Source: Sporosarcina thermotolerans (GTDB lineage: Bacteria; Bacillota; Bacilli; Bacillales_A; Planococcaceae). Taken from it: 64,000 bases of DNA. A program made the position numbers and the translations under genes. Location: positions 1,976,001-2,040,000 of the forward strand of contig NZ_CP125968.1 of NCBI RefSeq assembly GCF_030067815.1, read 5' to 3'. Numbering within the stretch: position 1 is the stretch's first letter; each line of letters begins with the position of its first letter. Shown here in pieces: positions 1-8,931 of the stretch. The notes under the pieces are model-generated. The model worked only from the letters and a program-made list of their open reading frames with translations, was not told the DNA's origin and searched no databases.

Positions 1-1
1 T

Positions 2-604
2 GGATCTGGTGACCGCGCATTTTGTTCAGGTGGAGATTTATCGGAATTTCATGGCTTTCGCACAGCAATCGAAGCCTATCCGATGTTGAGTAGAATGGCG
101 AGCTTATTATTCAGATTGTCTACCTTACCTATGCCAGTCATTGCACTCGTCAACGGAGCAGCAGTCGGAGGTGGTTGTGAAATCGCATCAGCTTGTGATT
201 ATAGGGTTGTATCCTCAAAAGCGAGGGCAGGATTCATCCAAGGTACACTCGCGATTACAAGTGGTTGGGGTGGGGCTACACAACTATTTACGAAAATGAA
301 AAATCATGATGCCGTTTTGAAATTCCTAACTGAAGCAAAAATCCATAATGCGGAAGAGTTGAAATCGATAGGTTGGGCTACCTCTATTTATGATGACACT
401 GCTGAAATAGGTTTACATGAATTCATCTCCACGATGAAAGATATCCATCCAGATGTACATAGGGCTTATAAAAAGATTTCCATTCAAAATTGGAAAAACA
501 CCGAAATAGAAAATCGGATGCTTGAAGAGGCCGAACAATGCGCCAAACTATGGGAAAGCGAAGCGCATCATAAGGCTGTGGAAAGTTTCTTAAGAAAAAA
601 ATAA
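2..604 (+). CDS. Enoyl-CoA hydratase/isomerase (crotonase) family protein, 5' partial
   Basis: The frame is open from base 2, so the start lies outside the window; about 200 residues are visible. The crotonase oxyanion-hole segment is clear (ALVNGAAVGGGCEIASACDY, roughly visible residues 49-68), with the first catalytic Glu in GGGCE. The second crotonase Glu, normally shortly before the PGAGG-type turn, has no counterpart: this protein reads AGFIQGTLAITSGWGG. A WGG turn is familiar from ethylmalonyl/methylmalonyl-CoA decarboxylase-like crotonases, so a decarboxylase or another non-hydratase activity is possible. It lies directly upstream of an acyl-CoA carboxylase operon, recalling the yngF neighbourhood in B. 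subtilis. The family call is firm; the substrate is unknown. Confidence 0.85.
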   Translation, partial: GSGDRAFCSGGDLSEFHGFRTAIEAYPMLSRMASLLFRLSTLPMPVIALVNGAAVGGGCEIASACDYRVVSSKARAGFIQGTLAITSGWGGATQLFTKMKNHDAVLKFLTEAKIHNAEELKSIGWATSIYDDTAEIGLHEFISTMKDIHPDVHRAYKKISIQNWKNTEIENRMLEEAEQCAKLWESEAHHKAVESFLRKK

Positions 605-647
605 GTACTGATAAAACTTAGATTATCAAACTTATTCAGACTAATAG

Positions 648-675
648 TTGAAAACGGTTTCATTCTTCGTATAAA
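648..675 (+). promoter_or_regulatory. SigA-type promoter overlapped by a cre (CcpA) site
   Basis: A -35-like TTGAAA (648-653) and a -10-like TATAAA (670-675) are separated by 16 bp, 48 bp before the biotin carboxylase start. Bases 648-663 (TTGAAAACGGTTTCAT) match the catabolite-responsive-element consensus WTGNAANCGNWNNCAW at every defined position. The site covers the -35 and most of the spacer, so bound CcpA should repress. This fits an acyl-CoA or branched-chain catabolic operon. The match is seen in the sequence; the regulation is inferred. Confidence 0.75.
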
Positions 676-722
676 CTATAGATGGGGAGAAATTCTAATT
701 TAAGCAACTTGGGGGTTTCAAA

Positions 723-2082
723 ATGAATAAAATTCTTATAGCGAATCGCGGAGAAATTGCCCTTAGAATCATCAAAACATGCAAGCGACTCGGAATTAGC
801 ACAGTAGCTGTATATTCTGCAGCTGACGAGCACATGCCTTTCGTGAAAGCCGCGGATGAAGCCTATTTAATCGGACCGGGACCTGTTCAGCAGTCATATC
901 TGAAGGCTGATGATATTATTGGAATCGCACTACAGACCGGTGCGGAAGCGATTCATCCGGGGTATGGTCTGTTATCAGAAAACGCGGTATTTGCTCGGAA
1001 AATTAAAGACGCGGGCTTGAAATTTATCGGTCCCGATGCGCAAACAATTGAATTAATGGGGACAAAATTGCATCAAGGGTGAAGATGAAGGATGCAGGGG
1101 TTCCGGTCGTTCCTGGTACGGATGAGGGCGTTTCTACAATTGAAGAAGCTATCGTTGCAGCTGAACAGATTGGTTATCCAATAATGCTAAAGGCAAGTGC
1201 TGGCGGCGGAGGAATTGGTATGGTGCGATGTGAAAGTGAGCAAGCGCTCAGTCAGCACTTCCAATCCATCAAAAGCCGTGCAAAGGCCTATTTCGGTGAT
1301 GATGTGGTTTTCCTTGAAAAGTTTGTTGAAAATGCACGTCATATTGAAGTGCAGGTTTTCGGAGATTCAAAGGGAAATATAGTCCATCTATTCGAACGGA
1401 ATTGTTCCGTTCAAAGAAGAAATCAAAAAGTGATTGAGGAATCTCCATCACCGGGTTTAAGTGAAGAGGTAAGAGTTCGATTGCATGAAGCCGCGGTGAA
1501 TGCTGCTAAGGCTGTAGCATATGAAAATGCTGGAACGGTGGAATTCATTTTAGCGGATAATGATGAATTTTATTTCCTTGAGATGAATACACGTTTACAA
1601 GTAGAACACCCAGTAACCGAAGAAGTGACTGGATATGATTTGGTAGAGTGGCAAATTGAAGTTGCCCGTGGAAATGAATTGCCGATAAAGGAACAAAAGT
1701 TGATTTCCTCTTCGGGCCACGCCGTTGAATACAGGATTTATGCGGAACACCCAACAACATTCATGCCATCTCCAGGTAAAATTGCCAAGATGGAGTCGCT
1801 TCATTTGGAAGGCGTACGTATTGACGCTGGTTATGAAGAAGTGGTGCAATCACGCCTTTTTATGACCCGATGATTGCAAAAGTTATTGTTTATGGAGAGA
1901 CGCGTCAAGAAGTGATTGAAAAATCAAAGACATTTTTCAATTCGTATACAATTGAAGGTATTAAAACAAATATACCGCTGTTCCAAAAATTCATCGACTC
2001 CAAAGAATTCTTGGACGGCAATTACAATACAAATGTGTTAATGGAATGGTTATTAACTAATAAGGAGGAAGTAAATATATGA
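723..2082 (+). CDS. Biotin carboxylase subunit of an acyl-CoA carboxylase (two frame breaks)
   Basis: AccC/YngH-type ATP-grasp enzyme that carboxylates the biotin of the carrier encoded next. It starts MNKILIANRGEIALRI. The ATP-grasp glycine loop (ASAGGGGIGM, about residues 158-167) and the EHPVTEEVTGYDLVEWQ signature (about 291-307) are present. The repaired length of about 453 aa is normal. The frame breaks twice: in the A-run at 1064-1067, where one extra A restores GTKIASRVKMKDAG, and near CC 1855-1856, where one extra C restores RPFYDPMIAKV. Both look like base-call losses. The operon with a one-domain biotinyl protein and a YngE-type carboxyltransferase suggests a catabolic acyl-CoA (methylcrotonyl- or propionyl-) carboxylase rather than the housekeeping acetyl-CoA enzyme. 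The substrate cannot be read from the sequence. Confidence 0.85.
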
Positions 2083-2294
2083 CACAATTAAAAGCGGCTA
2101 TGGCTGGTACGGTATTCACTGTAAATGTGGCGGAAGGTGAACAAGTAGAGGCCGGTCAAGTGATTATTGTATTGGAATCCATGAAAATGGAAATTCCTGT
2201 TGAAGCAGAAATTACCGGTAAAGTATCTTCTATTAATGTTCAAGTTGGGGATTTTGTAAATGAAGAGGATGTATTGGCTGTAATTGAGGCATAA
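2079..2294 (+). CDS. Biotinyl-lipoyl carrier protein (BCCP-like)
   Basis: A 71-residue single-domain biotin carrier with the biotinylation motif ESMKM; the modified Lys is K36. It overlaps the biotin carboxylase stop by 4 bases (ATGA), preceded by AAGGAGG. The size matches the small YngHB/AccB2-type carriers and lacks the Pro/Ala-rich linker of housekeeping AccB. It shuttles carboxybiotin between the biotin carboxylase upstream and the carboxyltransferase downstream. Intact. Confidence 0.92.
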   Translation: MTQLKAAMAGTVFTVNVAEGEQVEAGQVIIVLESMKMEIPVEAEITGKVSSINVQVGDFVNEEDVLAVIEA

Positions 2295-2354
2295 AAGAAT
2301 GGGATTTGCCGAACTATCTAACAAAGGCAACTGTGATCGGAAGGGTAGAACACG

Positions 2355-3907
2355 ATGACAAAACAAGCAGAACAGACAGTTTACAATGAACAATTAAAAA
2401 AGAAGATCGAAGAAATTGTAGCGGGTGGACATCCGAAATATCATGAGAGATTGAAAGAACAGAATAAGTTATTCGTTCGTGATCGTTTGAGACTTTTATT
2501 CGATGACGGAAAATACATGGAAGACGGCCGTTTTGCGAATTGTGAAGCTGACGATTTACCCGCAGATGGTGTAGTGACTGCAATGGGGAAGGTAAATGGG
2601 CAAACAGTTTGTGTAATGGCGAATGATTCTACAGTGAAAGCTGGATCTTGGGGATCCCGAACAGTAGAAAAAATTATTCGTATCCAAGAAGTTGCAGAGA
2701 AAAATCGGGTTCCTATCCTATACCTTGTCGATTCGGCTGGAGCAAGGATTACAGATCAGCTTGATATGTTCCCGAACCGCCGTGGTGCGGGAAGGATTTT
2801 TCATAACCAAGTGAGGTTATCCGGCTTCATCCCTCAAATCTGTCTTTTGTTTGGACCATCCGCTGCGGGAGGTGCATACATCCCGGCATTTTGTGACATC
2901 GTCATTATGGTGGAAGGAAATGCATCAATGTATTTAGGATCCCCTCGAATGGCGGAAAAAGTGATTGGGGAAAAGGTTTCATTGGAAGAAATGGGTGGGG
3001 CAAGAATGCATTGTACAGTTAGTGGCTGCGGTGACGTCCTTGTTGAAAGTGAAGAAAAGGCAATAAGTGAAGCCCGCCGTTATCTGGAATTCTTTCCGGC
3101 AAACTTTACTGAAAAGCCTTCACTAAAAGACCCTGTAGCGAGAAAAGCAGGACGCTCGCTTGAGGAAATCATCCCTCTAAACCAGAATGCACCGTTCGAT
3201 ATGTATGAAGCGATTGATGCTTTAATCGATGAAGGAAGCTTCTTTGATATATTAAAAAACTATTTGCTTCAGAAATGATTACGGGACTCGCGAGGATTGA
3301 AGGGCAACCTGTTGGGATTATTGCAAACCAGCCGAAAATTAAGGGTGGTGTCCTATTCGTAGATTCTGCGGATAAGGCAGCGAAATTCATTAACTTATGT
3401 GACGCCTTTTCGATACCGTTATTATTCCTGGCTGATGTTCCAGGTTTCATGATAGGGACGAAAGTTGAACGTGATGGAATTATCCGCCATGGAGCTAAAT
3501 TAATCATGGCGATGAGTTCAGCAACTGTGCCAAAGATTTCGGTTGTTGTTAGAAAAGCTTATGGTGCTGGATTATATGCAATGGCGGGTCCGGCTTTTGA
3601 ACCGGATGTATGTATAGCTTTACCAACTGCACAAATTGCTGTCATGGGACCAGAAGCGGCTGTCAACGCTGTTTATTCGAATAAGATTGAAGCAATTGAA
3701 GATCCGAAAGAGAGAATTGCATTTGTGCAGGCGAAGCAGAAGGAATATAAAGAAGAAATTGATATTTACAAAATGGCTTCCGAGATGATCGTGGATGAAA
3801 TTATTTCACCTTCAGATTTACGCGAAGTACTTGCGGAGAGATTCAATTTCTATTCGACAAAAGATCTTCCATTACCACCTAAAAAACATCCAGTATATCC
3901 TGTATAA
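2355..3907 (+). CDS. Acyl-CoA carboxylase carboxyltransferase subunit, YngE-like (one frame break)
   Basis: Carboxyltransferase fused in one chain of about 517 aa. The N-terminal half holds the crotonase-fold segment LVDSAGARITDQ and GPSAAGGAYIPAF; the C-terminal half holds GGVLFVDSADKAAKFI and AYGAGLYAMAG. It transfers CO2 from carboxybiotin to an acyl-CoA. The frame breaks around 3248-3257, where one added base links FFDI to KKLFASEMITG. Methylcrotonyl-CoA (YngE) and propionyl-CoA carboxylases are the nearest families; I cannot choose between them. Confidence 0.88.
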
Positions 3908-3927
3908 TTGAATAATAGGAAAAATAG

Positions 3928-3956
3928 AGGGCGCCTTTTTCTGAAGGTGCCCTTTT
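3928..3956 (+). terminator. Rho-independent terminator of the acyl-CoA carboxylase operon
   Basis: A 10-bp stem (AGGGCGCCTT at 3928-3937, AAGGTGCCCT at 3944-3953, one G-T pair) with a short loop is followed by a short T-run. It starts 21 bases after the carboxyltransferase stop and precedes the panE-like gene. Confidence 0.75.
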
Positions 3957-3975
3957 CTACAAGGAGGGTATCGGG

Positions 3976-4871
3976 GTGGAAGTTGTTATTGCGGGGGCTG
4001 GTTCGATCGGTTTGCTCATGGATCCTATTTTGCGGAAGCTGGATGGAAGGTTTCTCTATACAAGAAGGGAAGAACAAGCTTCAATTATTCGTAAAGAAGG
4101 GATTAAGCGGATTGATGCAGAAGGAACTGAATGCATATTTCAAGTTAATGCTGAAACGGAGATTGAGAAATTACCTAAGTCAGCGCCTTGGATAGTCGCT
4201 GTAAAATATAGTGGAGTTGCTTCAATTATCTCAATTCTTGAAGAAAGAAAAATGGACAATGCGGTGATGTTTATTCAAAATGGTTTAGGACATTTCAATC
4301 TTGTTGAAGAATCAGAATTACCGACTGTTTTCTTGCGACTGTTGAACACGGAGCTGGTCGTCTAAATGACCGCACTGTTTCGCACAATGGTATTGGTTTT
4401 ATAAGGATTGCCCCTTTCCGTGGGGATGAAAATGTTTTTGATCCGCTGCGGTTTGTCAATACATCGGCGTTTCCTATCGAATTCGTAGAGGATGCTCGGG
4501 GAATCGTGTTACGAAAAGTGCTGATCAACTGCATGATTAATCCATTGACTGCGATTCTTCAATTAAGAAATGGTGAATTATTGGAGCGTAAGCATGCGAA
4601 GATCTTGTTTGATGAATTATTTTTGGAAATCAGTAATGCCTTTCCGGAAATGCAAGAAAGTTTACCAAAGGATGCTATTGAAGAAGTATGCCGGAAAACC
4701 GCGTTAAATCAGTCTTCTATGTTAAAAGATAGGTTGAATGGGAATTCGATGGAAATAGAAACAATTGTGACAGCGGTTATTAAGATGGCGGAAAAAAAGG
4801 GAACGCCTCTACCGATATTGAAAACCCTTGAGAAAATTTTGTTTGTCTTGGATGGAGATGATTGTTCGTGA
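3976..4871 (+). CDS. panE: 2-dehydropantoate 2-reductase family protein, panE/ylbQ-like (one frame break)
   Basis: NADPH-dependent ketopantoate reductase family (pantothenate/CoA route). The GTG start at 3976 has AAGGAGG about 9 bases upstream. The N-terminus has the Rossmann motif VVIAGAGSIG. The C-terminal domain carries the family Lys in VLRKVLINCMINPLTA. The frame breaks near 4332: one extra T turns FLRLLNTE into FATVEHGAGRLNDRTVSHNG. Its position before DUF3397, bshC and mraZ matches ylbQ in B. subtilis. Many genomes hold a second panE, so physiological identity is less certain than the fold. Confidence 0.82.
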
Positions 4872-5259
4872 TTCATGGAATCATTTCGGTGCTCATTGGA
4901 ATAGTTATTGTATGTCCTTTTCTTGTAACTATCGTTTTTCTTGTGACGATGAGAAAAATGGGAAGGCTCCAGCACGTGTTTTAGGACAGGCGGCGGACTG
5001 GACAACCCCCTTTCTTTTTTTAGCTGTATATATCAGCGCTTCAGCAATATTCGGTGATGGAGTAGGGTACTATATTGTGGGTATCGCCATATTCATCGCC
5101 ATACTTCAAGCGGTGATCGAAAGAATGAAAGTGAAAGAATTTATAATCTCTCGCTTTTTACAAAAAACATGGAGATTATATTTTCTTGTATTAGGACTAT
5201 CCTACCTAGTTCTAATTGTGACAGGTATCATTTTCAAAGTTTCGGAATATGTCAAATGA
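4868..5259 (+). CDS. DUF3397 family membrane protein (one frame break)
   Basis: Small integral membrane protein of about 130 aa with four hydrophobic segments; its function is not established. The GTG start at 4868 overlaps the panE stop (GTGA). The frame breaks in the T-run 4979-4982; one more T joins TMRKMGRLQHV to LGQAADWTTPFLFL. The family commonly sits between the panE-like gene and bshC in Bacillales, as here. Confidence 0.75.
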
Positions 5260-5349
5260 GATCGAAATAGTAGGGGATAAGCGTAATTTTTTCAATCTGA
5301 TGAAATTCAATGTATACTTTGTTCAAACTAGTAAAAAGGGGCATGAAGG

Positions 5350-6957
5350 ATGGAACTTGAGTCATTGGAATTACAAAATGGAAATAAGGTAATGCAAGCA
5401 TATAATCATGATGAAAAATTCATACATACTTTTTTTGACTATAAAAATGAAAGCAACTCCTATCCGAAGAGGTTGAAAGAGTTGTCGGATCGTTCATTTC
5501 AGAGGAAGGAATTGGCGAATGTAATTACTTCCTTTATGGAACCGTTTGGCATCTCTGAAAAAGCTGCAAAATATATCGATGAGTTAGCTAATGATGGTGT
5601 TGTTGTCATCGGTGGCCAACAAGCTGGAATAATGACAGGGCCACTTTATTCAGTCCATAAAGCAATAACTGTCATCTTGCTTGCTGAAAAGAAGAGGGAA
5701 GAACTTGGTGTTCCAGTTATTCCTGTTTTCTGGATTGCCGGAGAAGATCATGATCTGAATGAAATTAATCATGTCTATACAGAGGTTTCCGGAAAGGTGA
5801 CAAAGAATAAATACCGTGAAAAATATATTTTAAAATTAATGGCATCAGAAGCCGAGTATTCACATGAGATGATGACCACCTTCGTTAAAGATACTTTCCG
5901 TCAATTCGGAGAAACCGAGCATACGAAATCCTTATTGGACGAAGTCCTTGAAGCAGTTAGTTTAGAAAAGACTTTCACTGGCTTTTTTGTCAGATTGATG
6001 AATGGCCTATTCAGTGAGCATGGTCTCCTCCTTATTGATTCGGCATATAAACCGTTAAGAGAGATAGAAAAAGGACCATTCACTGGTTTCATCGAAGCGG
6101 CTGAAAAAATCGCGAAAATGATTGCAAGTACAGAAGAAGAATTTGATGCGATTGGTTTCGGTAGGCCAATCCAAGCGGAATACGATGCAGCGAATCTTTT
6201 TTATATGCATGAAACGGGAAGGGTCTTATTGACAAGGGATAATGAAGACTTCGTGAATAGTAGTGCAGGTATCCGTTTCACGCCCGATGAATTGATGAAA
6301 GTGGCGAATGAGGAACCTTGGCTCCTAAGCAATAATGTTGCAACACGTCCGATAATGCAAGATATGGTATTTCCAGTCCTATCTTTTGTCGGGGGGCCTG
6401 GCGAAATTGCCTATTGGGCATTATTGAAAGATGCCTTCCACCATTTTGGCATCAAAATGCCGATTCTTGTTCCACGGATTTCAATTACATTAGTCACTCC
6501 ACAGGCGAAACAGGCTATGGACGATGTTGCATTGACGGTCTCAGATGTATTGTCCGGAAAAGTACTAGACGAACGTGAAAAATTCATTGAAACATTGCAT
6601 GATGAGCAATTTGATGAACTACTTAGGGAAACAGAAACGTTTTTAACAAGTAAATACGTAGAATTAGAGTCCGTGGTAGATCTTTCAATGACGCAATTGC
6701 TTCATAAAAACCTCGAATTTCATAAGAAACAACTAAATTACTTAAGAGGGAAAGCTGAAGAAAGCCTTTTACTTAAACATGAGGTTGCCTTACGTAAATA
6801 TCGAATCCTTGAAAATGAACTACTTCCAGAAGGGTCATTGCAAGAACGGCTTTTCACTCCCTATACTTTTATGAATCAATATGGTCCTGAATTGGTCCGA
6901 AATTTGCTTTGCCAGCCATTGAAAATGGACGGCACCCATCAAATCGTTTATCTTTGA
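5350..6957 (+). CDS. bshC: Bacillithiol biosynthesis cysteine-adding enzyme BshC
   Basis: Intact 535-residue protein, the usual BshC length. It adds cysteine to GlcN-malate in the last step of bacillithiol synthesis in the cytoplasm. Characteristic segments include VVIGGQQAGIMTGPLYSVHK (about residues 86-105) and PVFWIAGEDHDLNEINH. A helical, coiled-coil-prone region follows near residues 400-490. The ATG at 5350 has AAAGGGG about 8 bases upstream. It is the B. subtilis yllA orthologue by position. Confidence 0.93.
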   Translation: MELESLELQNGNKVMQAYNHDEKFIHTFFDYKNESNSYPKRLKELSDRSFQRKELANVITSFMEPFGISEKAAKYIDELANDGVVVIGGQQAGIMTGPLYSVHKAITVILLAEKKREELGVPVIPVFWIAGEDHDLNEINHVYTEVSGKVTKNKYREKYILKLMASEAEYSHEMMTTFVKDTFRQFGETEHTKSLLDEVLEAVSLEKTFTGFFVRLMNGLFSEHGLLLIDSAYKPLREIEKGPFTGFIEAAEKIAKMIASTEEEFDAIGFGRPIQAEYDAANLFYMHETGRVLLTRDNEDFVNSSAGIRFTPDELMKVANEEPWLLSNNVATRPIMQDMVFPVLSFVGGPGEIAYWALLKDAFHHFGIKMPILVPRISITLVTPQAKQAMDDVALTVSDVLSGKVLDEREKFIETLHDEQFDELLRETETFLTSKYVELESVVDLSMTQLLHKNLEFHKKQLNYLRGKAEESLLLKHEVALRKYRILENELLPEGSLQERLFTPYTFMNQYGPELVRNLLCQPLKMDGTHQIVYL

Positions 6958-6965
6958 TAATTATT

Positions 6966-7003
6966 AGCTTTTCCAGTCAATTTTCGACTGGAAAAGCTTT
7001 TTT
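6966..7003 (+). terminator. Rho-independent terminator after bshC
   Basis: A perfect 13-bp stem (6966-6978 with 6986-6998; arms begin AGCTTTTCC and GACTGGAAA) with a 7-nt loop, followed by a T-run. It separates the bshC unit from the dcw cluster. Confidence 0.92.
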
Positions 7004-7088
7004 ATTTAGACCTACGTGATTGGTGAAAATCAAGCCCCATCTCAATAAAACAAGTACTATCGGCACATTTTTAATGGAAAATAGATTA

Positions 7089-7137
7089 TGGGTGGAGGAA
7101 TGTGGGGGATGTGGTACATTAAAATCACATAGTGGGG
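7089..7137 (+). promoter_or_regulatory. Putative MraZ operator: GTGG direct repeats
   Basis: GTGG occurs at 7092, 7102, 7111 and 7132, within a G-rich stretch 10-55 bases before the mraZ ATG. MraZ is known to autoregulate by binding G-rich direct repeats of about 10-nt spacing upstream of its own gene. The spacing of 10, 9 and 21 fits roughly. Confidence 0.5.
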
Positions 7138-7145
7138 TGAAGAGT

Positions 7146-7577
7146 ATGTTCATGGGCGAATATCAGCATACTGTGGATGCAAAAGGCCGCTTAATAGTCC
7201 CTTCTAAATTCAGGGAATATTTGGCGGATGGCTTTGTGTTGACTCGTGGATTGGATAATTGCCTCTTCGGTTACCCTATGGAGGAATGGAAGCGATTAGA
7301 GGAAAAATTGAAAGCACTGCCCGTAACGAAAAAAGATGCTCGGGCATTTGCAAGGTTTTTCTTTTCAGGTGCTACAGAAGTGGAAATCGACAAGCAAGGT
7401 CGCGTAAATATACCAACCTCCCTACTGGATTATGCAAAAGTGGAAAAAGATTGCGTAGTCATCGGAGTTTCCAGCCGTATCGAAATTTGGTCCAAATCAT
7501 CTTGGGACTCCTATTATGATGAGTCGGAGCAATCATTCAACGAAATCGCTGAAAACATCATCGACTTTGATTTTTAA
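7146..7577 (+). CDS. mraZ: Transcriptional regulator MraZ
   Basis: 143 aa, the normal length. Two SpoVT/AbrB-like half-domains each carry a GR motif ([16 protein letters not shown] near residue 12; [16 protein letters not shown] near residue 83). It binds repeats upstream of its own gene and controls the dcw cluster. The frame is open upstream to 7020, but ATG 7146 fits the family start MFMGEYQH and has GGGGTGA as ribosome site. Confidence 0.93.
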   Translation: MFMGEYQHTVDAKGRLIVPSKFREYLADGFVLTRGLDNCLFGYPMEEWKRLEEKLKALPVTKKDARAFARFFFSGATEVEIDKQGRVNIPTSLLDYAKVEKDCVVIGVSSRIEIWSKSSWDSYYDESEQSFNEIAENIIDFDF

Positions 7578-7606
7578 TATTAGAAAAAGAAAGGATGGCG
7601 GTTTCA

Positions 7607-8538
7607 ATGTTCGATCATATAACCGTATTACTCCACGAAGCCGTCGAAGGGCTTAATATTAAGCCCGATGGTGTCTACGTAGACTGCACACTTGGAGGTG
7701 CAGGACACAGCCTTGAAATTGTTAAAAAGCTCTCACCTGAAGGTCGACTGATTTGTTTCGATCAGGATACAACAGCAATTGAAGCAGCAAAAGTAAAACT
7801 AAAAGATTATTTATCCCAAATTACTTTCATTCATTCGAACTTTAGAAACTTGAAAAACGAACTCAAAAACATCGGAATTCACTCTGTGGATGGGGTTCTC
7901 TATGACCTTGGTGTATCATCACCACAGCTCGACACTCCAGAACGCGGTTTCAGCTACAATCATGATGCAAAACTGGACATGCGTATGGATACAGATGCAC
8001 CTTTAACAGCCTTTGACGTTGTGAACGAGTGGGCTTACGAAGATTTAGTCCGTATCTTTTTCAGATATGGGGAAGAAAAGTTTTCAAAAGGAATCGCCCG
8101 TAAAATAGAAGAAGCACGTAAACAAGCACCCATTCAAAGTACGGGAGAATTAGTTGAACTGATAAAGAACGGCATCCCTGCAGCAGCACGCAGGACGGGT
8201 GGACATCCGGCCAAAAGAGTATTCCAGGCAATAAGAATTGCTGTAAATGATGAACTTGGGGCAGCTGAAGACTCATTAACTGACGCATTAACGGTCATGA
8301 ATCCAGGTGGACGTATTTCTGTCATCACCTTCCACTCATTGGAGGACCGTTTGTGCAAAACATTTTTAAAGAGGTGACCTCTTTACCGGAACTTCCACCA
8401 AATTTACCAGTTATTCCTGATCATATGGAACCTGAATTCAAGTCAGTTACAAGAAAACCGATTGTGCCAAGTGAAGAGGAAATTTCAGTGAACAAAAGAT
8501 CAAGATCAGCAAAATTACGGATTATTGAGAAAAAATAG
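7607..8538 (+). CDS. rsmH: 16S rRNA (cytosine(1402)-N4)-methyltransferase RsmH (one frame break)
   Basis: SAM-dependent methyltransferase that modifies C1402 of 16S rRNA. Motif [26 protein letters not shown] and [10 protein letters not shown] are present. ATG 7607 gives the family start [16 protein letters not shown] 7595 lies directly against the AAAGG and is less likely. The frame breaks in the T-run 8363-8367; one more T joins EDRLCKT to [13 protein letters not shown]. Repaired length is about 310 aa. Confidence 0.9.
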
Positions 8539-8553
8539 AAGGGGAATTGTTAG

Positions 8554-8931
8554 ATGGCATTGGAACAAAGGACATTCCAGATGAATACAGTACATGAAAT
8601 TGAAGCACCACAATCACCGAAGAAACAAGAGTTGCAGCCGAATAGGCGTTCTAAAAGACTTATTTCCAAAGGCGAAAAGTTTTTGTTCGTGCTGTTTTCA
8701 GCAATTCTCGTTATTTTTTCTACGATGATTTTGCATACACAGGCGCAAATTAATGATACCAATAAGGAAGTGCAACTTTTAAATAGTGAAGTTGTAGAAA
8801 CTCAAAAACAGAATACTGAATTGTCCAATCTCGTGAGCGAGAAATCTACATATGAAGTGATTTGGAATAAAGCGAAGGAGCTCGGCTTGAATCTAAACGA
8901 GAAAAACGTAAAGGTCGTGCCTGGACGATGA
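8554..8931 (+). CDS. ftsL: Cell division protein FtsL
   Basis: 125-residue bitopic division protein. A basic N-terminus (about 1-45) is followed by one membrane segment (FLFVLFSAILVIFSTMIL, about 44-61) and an extracellular coiled coil (NDTNKEVQLLNSEVVETQ onwards). FtsL forms the divisome core with DivIB and DivIC. The call rests on topology and position between rsmH and pbpB. Intact. Confidence 0.88.
   Translation: MALEQRTFQMNTVHEIEAPQSPKKQELQPNRRSKRLISKGEKFLFVLFSAILVIFSTMILHTQAQINDTNKEVQLLNSEVVETQKQNTELSNLVSEKSTYEVIWNKAKELGLNLNEKNVKVVPGR

Noticed and set aside
723..2082. Split biotin carboxylase as two or three real subunits
   Set aside because: Each piece lacks essential ATP-grasp parts and single-base repair restores a full-length family member.
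3908..4195. Open frame of 95 codons overlapping the panE start
   Set aside because: It is the wrong frame of panE; the GTG at 3976 gives the Rossmann motif and has a good ribosome site.
4828..5259. DUF3397 starting at ATG 4828
   Set aside because: The residues before the T-run 4979-4982 are in the wrong frame; the membrane helix appears only from GTG 4868 after adding one T.
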